Source: Jacaranda mimosifolia
Taxonomy: Eukaryota; Streptophyta; Magnoliopsida; Lamiales; Bignoniaceae
Assembly (NCBI GenBank): GCA_018894105.1
Contig: CM032119.1
Coordinates: 19,547,246 to 19,611,245, forward strand
Length of the DNA: 64,000 nt
Direction of reading: 5' to 3'
Shown here: positions 31,476 to 44,022 of the stretch, piece by piece
Layout of the letters: the number at the start of each line of letters is the position of its first letter
Numbering within the stretch: position 1 is the stretch's first letter
The notes under the pieces: generated by a model
Told to the model about the DNA's origin: nothing
What the model saw: only the letters and a program-made list of their open reading frames with translations
Database searches by the model: none
Position numbers and translations under genes: made by a program

Positions 31476-33135
31476 ATCTCCCACTTGCCCCAAGGCCAAT
31501 TCTCCAGAGTCTTAAGGCCTATCTTCTCAAGATGCCCTTGAAAGACCTTTTACATTAGGGGTTTAGTCATCGGATCTACTATATTCTCTTTTGAGGCAAC
31601 TTTATCCACTCAATTCTTGCCTCTATTAATCGATCTCATAGATCTAATGATAACGCATTTACTTGTGTTTAGATTACTGATGAGATCTTGGCTCAAGTCC
31701 TAAATTGTCTATAAAAGATAACCATAAGCTCTTGTATGCTAGGCACTACATCCAACCCTTGGATGAAGTTTTTTATCCAAACACCCTCATTTGTAGTTTC
31801 AAAAGCCGCAATATATTTTGCCTCGATCATAGAATCGGTCGTGGTGTTTTTTTTGGAACTCTTCCAACTCATCGCACTGCCATTGAGGCAAAATATAAAT
31901 CTTGAGGTATATTTGAGGTCATCTTCATCAAATTGGAAGCTAGAATCTAAAAACCTTTCAAGTTTCAATTCTCCATTACCGTATACCAAAAATAAATCCT
32001 TAGTTTTTCTCAAGTACTTTAGGATTACTTTTAGGAATTTCCAATTACATTCAATAGGGTTGGATTGAAAGCAATTCGTAATGCTTAGAATGTGTGCTAC
32101 ATTGGGCCTTGTACATTGAACGACATATATTATGCTCCTTATGCTGGATGTATAAGGTATGTGGGATATTCTTTTTATCTCGTCTTTAGTCTTAGGGGCC
32201 ATAAACTTGGAGAGATGAAGACCATATCCCATAGGAAGATATCCTTCTTGGATTCTTCCATATTAAGCATCTTTAGTATATTATCAATGTATAGGATTCC
32301 AAAAAGCCCCAACAAGCCCCAACATCCTCTTTGATCTATCTTTATAGATCCATATTCCTAATACGTAAGATGCTTATCCCATATCATTCATAGAGAATTG
32401 TGAAGATAACCATGCTTTAGTACACTCTAACATTTCTCTCTCATTCCTAATAAGAAGAATGTCATCGACATAAAGCACATAAACTGTATCGAACTCCTAC
32501 TAGCCTTTTTATGCACATAAGGTTCATACGCATTCTAGATAAAGCCAAACGATTTGACTGTATTATCAAAACGTATGTTCCAACTTTGGGATGCTTATTT
32601 TAGTCCATAAATGGATCTTTCGAGTTTCCAAACCTTTTGCTCACTTCATTTAGATGTAAAACCTTGTGGTTGCTCCATATAGATTTCTTCTTAAATATTT
32701 CCATTGAGGAAAGTGGTTTACACATCCATTTGCCGTATCTAATAGTCATAATACGCGGCTATGGCAAACATAATACTAATGAACTTAGGCATAGCGACCG
32801 CTGAAAAGGTTTTCTCAAAGTCAATACTAGGTCTTTGAGTGTAACCTTTTGCTGCTAGTTTTGCCTTAAAGGTTGTTACCTCTCTATCAACTCCTAGCTT
32901 TTGCTTACAAATCCATTTGCAACTGATGTGTACTATATCCTCCAGTGGATCTACCAAAGTCCATATTTTGTTGGAGTACATAGAGTCTATTTTGGATTTC
33001 ATGGCTTCTAGCTAATGTCCTGAATTTATGTCCAACATAGCTTCCTCATAGGTCTTTAGATCACTATCCGCTTGGCCCATTTCATGAAGGAATTCGAACC
33101 TTTTGGGTTGCTTCTTGATTCAGTTCAACCTTTTT
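31476..33135 (-). pseudogene. Outer copia element: RT and RNase H remnant
   Basis: Minus-strand pieces: RT start (SNKIWTLVDPLED; FKAKLAAKGYTQRPSIDFEK) at 33002-32739; the YVDD region near 32470 in a shifted frame; RNase H from 32232 to 31693 (RPNVAHILSITNCF; LKVILKYLRKTKDLFLVYG; SMIEAKYIAAFE). Several stops and frameshifts separate them. Upstream of 33135 the sequence switches to plus-strand leader of insert III. Confidence 0.82.
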
Positions 33136-35095
33136 AGAGCCTATTACATGCTTTAATTTGGATTTTTTATTGATTGATTCATGTGATGGATTGAACCATT
33201 CTATGTATTGGAGTGTTTGGATGATGTTGTATGTGGCTCCTTTGATGATGAATTGAAATATGCTAATATGTGTTTTAAGAGTTAATTCATATATTAGTAT
33301 GTTTTTTATTCATGGATGATGATTTAAATGTTGATTTAGCATTGGATGATGTTATATGTTGGTATAGTATGTTAAATTTGGCCTTAAAGTGTTTTGGTCA
33401 TTTTTGGATCCAATTGGATTGGAGTTAATTGGAGATTTTTGGAGAATGTTGATTCTCACTTAAACTTGATTTTTGAAGCATGTTTGAGTACTTTAATTTT
33501 CAGTTTTTAAAGGTATTTATAATCTGAAAATTTGTCAAAATTTGTATGAAATGATATTATGGAGGTGTCCATATGGTTTGGAGTGGCAAAAACATAAAAC
33601 GGTGTTTAAATGGTTGATTGGTGTGAGTTCTGACAAGGCTGCCACCCTGCCTGGCAGCAGCTAGGCACGGCCATGGGCATGCCTTGTGCATGGCCGTTGC
33701 ATGCCTGGCTAGCCGGTTGGGTAACGGTTCACCCAAGGTTACTGTACACCCATTTTTGTGCTATTTTGATATTTTTGGCCTATCAAACTTGATTATTTCA
33801 TCCTTATTTTGATGCACAAATGTTGTGCAAGTGTTCAAAGCAATGTTGGACATTTTTGAATGCTTTTAAAATTCTGTTAAAGTTAATCTTCAATATTGGT
33901 GCAAAAATGAGATGCATAAATGTTATGCTTATTTTTGCCCCTTAATTAATTGTTTATGATATAAGCATTTAATTGTTGGAATCGAATGTCAATTCTTGAT
34001 TTATTGTTCATTTAATTGTTGAATAAATGATGAATGAATGTGGATGATCATGAGCTTTTAATATTGATTTTATTTGTTTCAAGTTTTTGAAAAGGGTTGT
34101 ATTAAATTGGGGCTTGCATGTCTCTTCATTTCTATCTTGTAAATGTTATGACAGTAGAATAACTAGAAGTGAGGATTTCTTTCTCATGTAAATGTTGCAA
34201 TGAGTAAAGAAGACCATTGGAGGCATAAAGACCCATGAATGTATGGGATACATTTATGTAATAGCTAGATTTAATAAACCCACTTAAAATCAACTAAGTA
34301 GTGCACTTATGGCTCTAAGTGCGTTAAGGCTCATGATCATCCCACCTTAGGAGCATGCTAAGCGCATTTACTCATTTATGCTTTTCATATCTTATTGATG
34401 TATAAGATGCATGGTTAGGATATATGAAACCTAAATAAGAAGATAAAATTGATGAGATCTTTGCAAGCAAAAAAATCCCTCCGCTTAGAAAAGTCTAAGT
34501 GCTTTCAAATATTAAGTCAAAATGGATACAAATTAAAAGGAGTTTTAATTAATCCATGCCTTCTACCAATACTAAATGACATGATGCTACTATCTTTCTG
34601 TGATGGCACTCATCACAGGGGTCACACTTAGCTAGAAAGCTAGTTGTGATCATATACATAGCATATGATGCACATTTGATTTGATGCTTCCCATGCTTGC
34701 ACACATCATGTGGCATGACATGGACTGGCCTCAAATTAAAATTTGATTGGTAGATATGACTTAACACCTAGTAATGTAGAGGTTGTCCATCAAGGGGATC
34801 TACATGAAAAGTGAGGCAAAATATATCAAGGGTTGCATAGAGATGCAATTAGCAAAAGTTGCTTACCTTTTTATTGTTTGTGGATGGCACTCATCATGAG
34901 GGTCCACTTACAAGTCCTTAGGGTCTTGGTTCTCACTAGGAAATAAGATTTTTCGAATTCTTCTATGGGTGAAGAATTTGATAAAATAGTGGGAGAAAAA
35001 CAGGCTTGAAAGTCCATGAACATGTTTTTAATATCTATATTCAATCACATGCTTATACTCTCTTTTTCACCTTTGATGATTTACGAAATCTCAAG
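33136..35095 (+). other. Leader (5' untranslated) region of copia insert III
   Basis: About 2 kb that aligns, in sense orientation, with the PBS-to-gag leaders of insert I (55358-54424) and with the outer leader (58236-57623). It has a GC-richer tract unique to this copy at 33640-33740 (GGCAGCAGCTAGGCACGG region). No ORF of note. Confidence 0.72.
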
Positions 35096-35843
35096 AATGG
35101 TTAAGAAACCACTCAATGTTATGTTGGAAACTAATAAACCGACTTGGCCTAACTTCTACGATTGATTAAGCCTCAAAATAGTTCTAGATTCCAAGTAAAC
35201 GGTATATGTCCTATATCATGGTGCTCCTTATCTCATAGGGATCAATGTAAATCAAGAGACACGTGAAATGCTCACAAATTGGGTTAAGGATTGTCTTATC
35301 CCATAGTCTCATGATGGCATCTACAAACTTCAAAAGTCTCAAGGACACATGAATAAATAATAAATTAAAGCTTACAAGAGTTGTAATGAAAACAAGGTAT
35401 GAGAGGTTCATGTTGTCAAATGAGACTTTTCAAGCTAGGAGGGATGAGAAGTCATGTATCATCGACTACGGTCTAAAGATGATTAGGCTTGTTGAGAAGC
35501 TCTTCAACTTAGACATAGTGATGGACAATGATCTCGATGAGGATTTGATCCTCACATCCTCATCAAGTTTTATTGATCAAAGCATTGATCTAGATGAAGA
35601 CTACCATGACAAGGACAAACCTTTGATGCTTGCTTTGTCCTCCAAGTCCAAGGGCCCCAACAGTGCTAGAAAAAGAGGTAAAAGAAAGAAACGTTTTTCC
35701 TCCAAGGGAAAGTAACCATTAAAGGCATCCAAAAGAGTCAAGGATATAATCGATATTATTTGTTTCTACTTTGGCAACAAAAGCCACTCGAAGCGGTATT
35801 GCAAGGAATACCTTGCAACTCTTAAGAAGGGTATGTACTTTAT
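35096..35843 (+). pseudogene. Gag remnant of copia insert III
   Basis: Starts with the family Gag N-terminus (VKKPLNVMLETNKPTWPNFY) and stops in-frame soon after. Further pieces: RYERFMLSNETFQARRDEKS and IDYGLKMIRLVEKL (from 35386), a Lys/Ser-rich basic region, then a decayed zinc knuckle CFYFGNKSHSKRYC at ~35760-35805. Many stops; not functional. Confidence 0.78.
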
Positions 35844-36039
35844 TGACGTGCATTTAAGGATAATCTCTTCCTCATGGATATATGATATCCTATGTGATTT
35901 TTATCTTTGTAATTTGTTACAAAGGATAGAAAGAAGAATAATGACGTGCATTTAAGGATAATCTCTTCCTCATGGATATATGATATCCTATGTGATTCTT
36001 ATCTTTGTAATTTGTTGCAAAGGATAGAAAGAAGAATAA
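35844..36039 (+). repeat. 98-bp tandem duplication in insert III
   Basis: 35844-35941 is repeated at 35942-36039 with two visible substitutions. It covers the gag/protease boundary and would shift the frame, since 98 is not a multiple of three. Confidence 0.9.
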
Positions 36040-38780
36040 AACTAAGTGATGGGGATATGGTCTACTGCATTGGCAAATGAGCAAGAGTTGCGGCCAAAGC
36101 TGAAGGTATATAATAAGTTAGACTTAAGGAACTCCATACTTCCATTAGACCCTTGTTATTATGCAACATATCTTATTGAGAACATTATTTCAATTCCTAT
36201 TTTGGGTAGCAAAGGATTTGATCCTTTTATATCAAATGGGAAATTGATGGCATTAAAGAATGGATTCTTTAGTTGCTCATGGTACACTTAACAAAGGAAT
36301 ATACATTTTTTTGGATTTTCAAACATCACTAATGCACTTTCAATCAAGTAAAAGAAAATAAGATAACTAAGAAAATGCTATCTTGTGGCATGTAAGACTT
36401 AGACATATCTCTAAAAATAGGACGAACAAGTTAAAAGCTCTCAAAGCACTAAATGTTAGTGGTATTGAGAATCTTCCTACTCGTGAATCCTGTTTAAAGA
36501 GAAAAATGATCAAGGCTCATTTTTGGGGAAATTGGAGTGAACCACAAGTCCTTTGGATTTGATCCATACGGATGTTTGTGGCCCACTAAGAGTTAGTGCA
36601 AGAGAAGGCTATTCTTACTTCATCGCCTTCATAGATGATCATACTCAGTTCAAACAAGTGTATCTTATGAAGTACAAGTCCAAAGCGATTGAAAAGTTCA
36701 AAAAGTATAAGAATGAAGTAGAAAAGCAAAAAGGACTAAGTATTAAAGCTCTTTGATCGGATCGAGGGGGAGAATACTTAAGTACCGAATTCTTGGATTA
36801 TCTAAAGAAAAATGAGATTCTCTCTTAATGGACTCCGCCCGGCACTTCCCAACATAATGGAGTAGTCGAAATGAGAAATTGTACCTTGTTAGACATAGTA
36901 CGTTCAATGATAAGCTTTTTTGAGGTGCCTATATCCTTTTGGGGATACCTCTTAGAGATGACAGTGAAGTTACTAAATCGAATACCTTCAAAGTCGGTGC
37001 CAAAGACACATCATGAGATGTGGTTTGGGAAAGCACCTTTTTACTCTTTCCTGAGAATTTGGGGATCTCCAGCATATGTCAAGCGGCTAGTGGGAGACAA
37101 GATGGATAATAAATCTATCATGTGCAAGTTTGTGGGATACCCAAGAGTCTCTTTGGGTTATTACTTTTATGATCTCTCGGAATAAAAGGTATTTGTTTTG
37201 AGGAACACCTATTTTTTGGAAAAGAAATTTCTATTAGATAGAAATGGCATTGTTATTGAACTTGATAAAGTTCAAAATGATCAACAAATCCAGCAGTAGA
37301 AATAAGTGTACATCAAGAGCCTTACACATAACTTCTGAGAAGGTCGGACCGAATCAAGAAGTAACCCAAAATGTTTGGATTCCTTTATGAGACTGGCCAA
37401 TCAGATAGTAATCCGAAGACCAGTGATGAAGCTATGTTGGACATAGATTCGAGACATTGGCTTTACGCCATGAAATCCAAAATGGACTACATGTATTCCA
37501 ACAAAATATGAACTTTGGTAGATCTATGGAAGATATAGTACCCGTTGGTTGCAAGTGGATCTATAAATGAAAGTTAGGAGTAGATGGAGATAATGACCTT
37601 CAAGGTGCGACTAGTGGCAAAGGGTTACACTCAAAGACCCGGTATTAATTTTGAGGAAACCTTTTTACTAATCGCAATGCCTAAGTCCATAAGGATTTTA
37701 CTTGCCATAGCTGTATGTTATAACTATGAGATATGGCAAATGGATGTGAAAATCGCTTTCTTCAATGGAAACATTGAAGAAGAAATATATATGGAGTAGT
37801 AACAAGGTTTTACATCCAAAGAGAGTGAGTAAAAGGTTTGCAAACTCGAGAGATCCACTTGTGGACTTAAACAGACGTCCTAAAGTTGGAACATATGTTT
37901 TGATAAGATATTCAAATCGTTTGACTTTGTCAAAAATGTGTATGAACCTTGTGTGAACAAAAAGGCTAGAGGAAGTAGTTTATAGTTTATTGTGCTTTAT
38001 GTCGATGACATTCTTCTAATTGGGAATGAAAGAGTAATGTTAGAGTGTACTAAAGTATGGTTATCTACTCAATTCTCCATGAAGGATTTAGGAAAAGCAT
38101 CCTACGTATTAGGAATATGTATCCATAGAGATAGATCGAGAAGGATGCAGGGGCTTTCCCAAATACTGTGCATTGACAAGATACTAAAGATGTTTAGTAT
38201 AGAAGAATCTAAGATGAGATTCATCCTAATAGGACACCGTCTTCGTCTCTCCAAGTCTATGGCTCCTAAGACTATGACAAGAGACATAAAATGTCACACA
38301 TACCTTATGCATCCGCCATAGGAAGCATAGTGTATGACATTCAATATGCAAGGTCAGATGTAGCACATGTTCTAAGAATTACGAGCTACTTTCAATTCGA
38401 CCCTCGTGAATGCCACTGGAAAGCTGTTAACGTAATCCTTAAGTACTTGAGAAAAACTAAGGATTTGTTTTTGGTATACAGCAATGGAGAATTGAAACTC
38501 GAGGGTTTTCGGATTCTAGTTTTCAATCCTATGTAGATGACCTAAAATCCACTTCTCGATTTATATTTTGCCTCAATAGCGGCGCGATGAGTTGGAAGAG
38601 TTCCAAATAAGACACCACAACCAAGACTACTATTGAGGTGAAATACATTGCAGTTTTGGAAACCGCAAAGAAAGGTGTTTGGATAGAAACTTCATCTAAG
38701 AGCTGGATGTAGTGCCTAGCATGCATGAGCCTATGGTTGTCTTTTGAAGACAACTTAGGACATAAGCTAAGATCTCATCA
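36040..38780 (+). pseudogene. Pol remnant of copia insert III (PR-IN-RT-RNase H)
   Basis: Protease end and pre-integrase zinc region (LWHVRLRHISKN at ~36380); integrase core with HTDVCGP (36565), SDRGGEYLSTEF (36760) and QHNGVVEMRN (36850), separated by a TGA in front of SDRG; RT with LVAKGYTQRPGINFEETF (37600) and catalytic LYVDDILLIGN (37993); RNase H with KYLRKTKDLFLVYSNGEL (38440) and the C-terminal ELDVV block near 38700. At least six in-frame stops or shifts. This would have been the copia polyprotein. Confidence 0.85.
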
Positions 38781-38983
38781 GTGATCTAAACACAAGTAAA
38801 TGCATTATAATTTGATATATGATATCGATTGGTAGAGGCAACATCTAAGTGGAAATGGTTGCTTTAGAAGAGAATATAGCAAAATTACTGTCTTAACCCC
38901 TAAATGCAAAAGGTCTTTGAAGAACATCTTGAGAAGATATGCCTTAAGGCTATAGGAAATTGACTTTAGGGTAAGTGGGAAAT

Positions 38984-41181
38984 TGTTGGAATAGTGCCCC
39001 GCAGTCAATTGGATTAGCATGTAAACTATTTCACTTGTGATACAATCTTGATTGAATGATATTTATTATAAGTGGCCATCTTCATCTTATGCTTATTCAC
39101 TTCACTAGCATTTGGTTGAAGACCTTAGATCACACAAGGCTACGTATCTTGGTCACACACTCGGTGGTGATCATGAAATAAGTCTTACACGTTCGTGATC
39201 TTAAAATATTAAAAATCATAGAATCTTAAGAGACAGGGCACCAAAATTCGGATAAACTTGCACTAACGATGCATAAATCCAAGGGGTTGGATATTGCTCC
39301 ATTTTATGAGCAATCCATGTTAGATATGGGTGCTTGTTAGAGAATAAGTTCACTAAAGGCTTGCCCAGAGAATCTACTAGATAGTCGTAGTGGCAAGTTC
39401 TCTAGCTTACGCTAGTGCATATAATTAATCCTTAGACTTGAGGATCTATGGTAACCTTGTGTTTAGATTCTCATGTTTTGACTCTTCGACTACTCTTCAG
39501 GTCATTCAGGTTGATGTTGGGTATGAGCTACTTAGGCATGGAGGTTTGTGAGATACAAGATGGGATCTATCTCTCCATCGTTGTGACAGGCAAGTGCATT
39601 TCCTATGTATTTTATAATAATCGATTCCACTAAATCCTTGCGCAAGGTAGTATAACAATTTGGAAAAAGAGCTTTCCAAAAGATAAGGTCATAAAGGGGA
39701 ATCGTACATTGGAATAAAAATATAGTTATCGAGGCTATTAGGGAACTGGCAAATATATTCTCCTAAGCCTCTTTCGAGAGATAAAAGACAGAAGGACAAT
39801 ATTTGCTTAGCAAGCGTAGAGCTAGAATAGTTCTCCAAGAGCTTATTCATTTCGGCTAATTAGTTAGGCTCCATGGGCTTGAGGTTGGACATTGACTATG
39901 GAGATTGGGTACTCTTCAATTAATGAAGATTAATTGCATTGAGTTTTTAGCTTAAAGACGTTTAAACTAATGTGAATATTTCGATATTTTAAATATCACA
40001 AGGTTGTGAGCCCATATCTGATGAATGGTAGAACCTAATGGGTCACATACAAAAGCTAATAGGAACTTCTATTTGATGAAGGGAATTTTCTAAGAGTTAG
40101 AAATTTCTTGATGACCGATTTTGTGGAAGAAAAACGGTTGGCTAATTATTGGTCATTTTGAATTGATTAATTTAATTTTTAAATTGATCAAAATAATTTA
40201 AGCAGATAAATTAGACCAATTAATTAAATTAGGAAATTAATTTAATTGGTGCCATATGACCATCAATTGGTCAAGTTAACTTAAGGAGTTAAGTTAACAT
40301 CTTTTAGCTTAAAGAGTTAAGCAAATTGACTTAAAGAGTTAAGACCAATTAATTAAATTAAGGGGGTTAATTTAATTAATGTGAAGAAGTAATTTTAGAG
40401 GGAAAAATTCAAATAGAGTTCATTTGATGTGCATTTAGAATTTATTTGGTTGACATTTCATGAGATGAAATGAAGATTCCAAATGAAATTCAAATGCAAG
40501 TGAAATTTACATTTCACATACTCCATGCCTTGCTTAAGTGCCGCCTCACCTCATGGGAGGTGTGATGCGAACTAGCATCACACCTTCCCTCCTCTATAAA
40601 TAGAGATAGGCGGCCACAAGTAAGACCATGCATGCTAGATTCCTATTTTCCCTCCAAATTGTGTGATTCAATTATGTGTTGAAATTTCACACCTTCTTCT
40701 TCACCTTCCCTCCTAAATTCGGCCTTTATCATTTCTTCATACCTTGGTTTTCCAGCTGACTAAGGTTTGATTGGAGCTCGCCTATGGTGTGTGGATCATT
40801 TCATTAGAGGCTAGACAATTGGATACCTTTGCTCTTTGGAGATCTACTGCAAGGTGCTCCGGTTGGAGGCATATTTGGAGCACTTTTTGATTTTTTATTT
40901 TGGTGAAATTTTTACTAGACATTCTTCATGGTGTTGGTGAGGCATTTTCCAAATTTCATCCAAATTGGAGGTGGTCTGATAGGACAAAAGTTTCCACAAT
41001 CCTGCTGCGCCAACTGGAGATAACTTTGAAGTGTTCAAGCTTCACTTGTTTCTTCCTTGGATTTTTGAGCATTCAAGGTATTTATCCTTCTTCCAAATCC
41101 ATTTCACAACATGATTTAGACAAGTTTTGATTTAGCTTTATTTTCTTTATTTCATGGATCCTTGTGCTACACACTCCTTCA
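38984..41181 (+). repeat. 3' LTR of copia insert III
   Basis: Starts TGTTGGAATAGTGCCCCGC after GTAAGTGGGAAAT and ends about 41181 (CTTCA), aligned with the ends of the other LTRs; ~2.2 kb. TATA box CTATAAATAG at 40594-40603. U3 has several TTAAAGAGTTAAG-type words (40270-40380). The LTR end is diverged, so its last bases are uncertain. Confidence 0.8.
40558..40603 (+). promoter_or_regulatory. Inverted repeat and TATA box of the copia LTR promoter
   Basis: AGGTGTGATGC (40558-40568), a 6-base loop, and GCATCACACCT (40575-40585) form a perfect 11-bp stem, followed after 8 bases by CTATAAATAG. The same GTGATGC...GCATCAC plus TATA arrangement occurs in LTRs I and II. Confidence 0.75.
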
Positions 41182-41774
41182 TATTATCCATTGTTTAAAG
41201 TACCACATGCAATTAAAGAACCATTTTTTATTACTTTCAATTTTCCATCTCCAATAAAAAAATCATATCCTTCATTGTTTAAGATAGGAATTGAAATAAT
41301 GGCTTTAACAAGATTGGGTGCATAAAAATAAGGAACTAATACAACGAAAGAGTTCCCCAAGTTTAACTTGACTACGCCTTCTATCTAGGCCACAACTACT
41401 TTTTGCACCATTTCCAAGGCAAAGGATCATATCCCCATCATTGAGTGTCCTTCTTCTTTCCATCCTCTGTAATGAATTACAAAGATGAGGACCACATGCG
41501 GTATTAAATACCTATGAGGAAGAATTTGTGGTTAAGTGCACTCTAATGAACAGCATACCCTTCCCAAGGATTGCAAGGTATTCCTTGTAGTTGCGTTTCC
41601 AATGCCCAATTTTGCCACAGTAGAAATATGTGGCATCCTTCTTTTCCTCTTTTTTTTTTCCATTTTCTTCTTAATTCCTCTAGAAGGTTTTAATGGTTGC
41701 TTTCATTTTGAAGAAGAGCTCTTTTTCTTGCCCCTAGGGCCTTTAAACTTGGAGGAGGATGCAAGCATCAAAGG
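41182..41774 (-). pseudogene. Outer copia element: gag end and protease remnant
   Basis: Minus strand, from the TSD at 41774: PLMLASSS-type basic Gag region, a zinc knuckle variant YFYCGKIGHWKRN near 41610, then protease and its downstream block in decayed frames to about 41182. It continues exactly where the outer Gag piece at 48399 was interrupted by insert II. Confidence 0.75.
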
Positions 41775-44022
41775 TGAAAGTAGAAGTAGGATTAATATCC
41801 AAAATATAAAACCAAAAATTGGCAAAATGTAATCAATATACTCCATTGCAAGGATTTATTCATGCTCATAATAAGGATTTAGTTCCAGAATATTTACCTT
41901 TTGAAGATCTATTCAAAGGCAAGAGGAAAGTCTCTCCAACGAACTGTTCAATGGAGGATCTGCGCACATCAGAAGAAGCTAACAGTTGGCTGCCTTCCAC
42001 AACTCCAAAAATCCTCAAAATTGGCAGAGAAATCCACCACACATCCTAGTAAAGCTGTCAAAATTTCTTCCAAATTAGAACCTCCTAGGCCCTCCAAATC
42101 TGCCACCAAATCTACCATATGGCAATGGTTCACCAAGGAGCACCAAGTCCCCCAAGTGTTGGACCTTTAATAATAAAGTCCACACACCCAAAATAGCTCT
42201 AGATCAACCTCAAGTTTGCTAGATAATATGAGGATAAAGGTAAGGGGGTGGTGGGTTTTTTTTTTGGGGGGGGGGAGGGGGGGCGAGAGAGAGAGAATTT
42301 AGTGTGTGTGAATCTTCAACACTTGAATATCACACAATTGGAGGGAAATGAGGGAATCACTTGGAAGACCATCACATGGCTAGCCACTAGGGGTATTTAT
42401 AGAGAGGAAAGTGTGATGCCACACAGAGAGGAGAGTGTGATGCAAGTTGGCATCACACCTCTCATGCTAAGTTGGCCAACTAGCCAACCAACTTGCATGT
42501 GAATTTCACATGCATTTGTATTTAATTTGCATCTTCATTTCATCTTATAAAATGTAATGCAAATGAACTCTAATTAAATTCAAATGAACTTTTTCATTTG
42601 AATCCCTCCAAAATCTAAATTCTCATTTTAATTAAATTAACTCTTTTATTTAATTAATTAAATTAACTTAACTCCTTAAGTCAATTAACTTAACTCTTTA
42701 AGTTAATTATGTTAATACCTTAAGTTGACTAATTAATTATCACATGGCACCAATTAAATTAATTTCTTAATTTAAGTGGTCTAATTTAACTCCTTAAATT
42801 ATTTTGATTAATTTAACAAATAAATTTATTAAGCTAAGATGACCAATAAAATAGTCAGCTAATTTTCTCTCCAAAAACGCCTAGGTCGAACTAACTCATT
42901 AGAAAATTGCTCTCATCAAGTAAGAACTACCTTTAGGCTTTTGTGTGTGACCTATTTGGTTCATCTATTCATTGGATATAAGCTCACAACTCATTGTGAT
43001 ATTTTGAATATTGAAATATTCGCATTAATTTATATTCCTTTAAACTAATAACTCTGTCAATTAATCTCTATTAATCGAAGAGTACCCAATCTTTATAGTC
43101 GATATCTAGCAACAAGCCCATGGAGCCCAACTAATTGGGTGAATGAATATCTCTTGATGAACAATTCTAGCTCTACACTTGCCATGCAAATATGGTCCTT
43201 CCATCTCCTATCTCCTCAAAGAGACTTAGGGCAAGATATTTGTCGGCTCCCCAATAGCCTTGATAACTATGTTTCTACATTCCAATGTTTGACTCCCCTT
43301 TATGACCTAATCTTTGGTAAATTCTTTTTCCAAATGTCATATTACCTTGTGCAAGGATTTCTTGGAATCATTATACAATACATAGGGGATGCACTCGTCT
43401 TTCACAACAACGAGGAGATGGATCCCATCTTGGATCTCACAAACCTCCATATTTAAGTAGCTCATATCCAATCTCAACTCTAGATGACCTGCTACATGGT
43501 CAGAGAAGAGTTAAAGCATAAGAATCAAACACATAGTTACCATGGATCCTTAGGTTAAATGACTAATTATATGCACTAGCGTAAGTTGGATAACTTGCCA
43601 TTACCGGCTATCTGGTGGATTCTCCAATCGGGTCTTCAATGAACTTGTTCTATAACTAACACTCACTAATATGCATCCATGTCTAACATAGATTGCTCAT
43701 GAAATGGAGCAATATCCAATTCCTTGAATTATGCATCGTTAGTGCAAGTCTTTGCAAATCTTAGATGCCTTGTCTCATAAGATTCTATGACTTGGAATAT
43801 TTAAAATCACAACCATAGAGACTTATTTCATGATCACCATCATAGGTGTGACCAAGTCCCATAGTCTTGTGTGATTTAGCGACTTCAACCAAATGCCAAT
43901 GAAGTAAAATAAGCATAAGATAAAGATGGCCATTTAATAAGAGTATCATTCAATTAAGATTGCATCACAAGTGAAATAATTTTACATGCCAATCTAATTA
44001 GGTGTGAGGAACTATTCCAAAA
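41775..44022 (-). repeat. 3' LTR of copia insert II
   Basis: 2,248 bp. Its first two bases (minus) are TT instead of TG. TATA (CTATAAATAC) near 42396-42405 on the minus strand, with the inverted repeat GTGTGATGC/GCATCACAC at 42435-42458. A G-rich tract of mixed length lies at 42245-42283. Confidence 0.82.

Larger units (their letters stand above)
33136..41181 (+). mobile_element. Copia insert III (plus strand, lacks 5' LTR)
   Basis: Leader, gag, PR, IN, RT, RNase H and a 3' LTR in plus orientation, opposite to every other copy of the complex. The 5' LTR is absent: sequence starts at the last bases of the PBS (AGAGCC, 33136-33141). Both ends abut minus-strand pieces of the outer element (pol on the left, protease on the right), with about 1 kb of the outer pol missing between them, so an insertion accompanied by deletion is likely. 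Confidence 0.75.

Noticed and set aside
42245..42283. Gly/Glu-rich ORF (MVGFFFGGGEGG...) as a gene
   Set aside because: It is a G-rich low-complexity tract inside the 3' LTR of copia insert II, read by chance.
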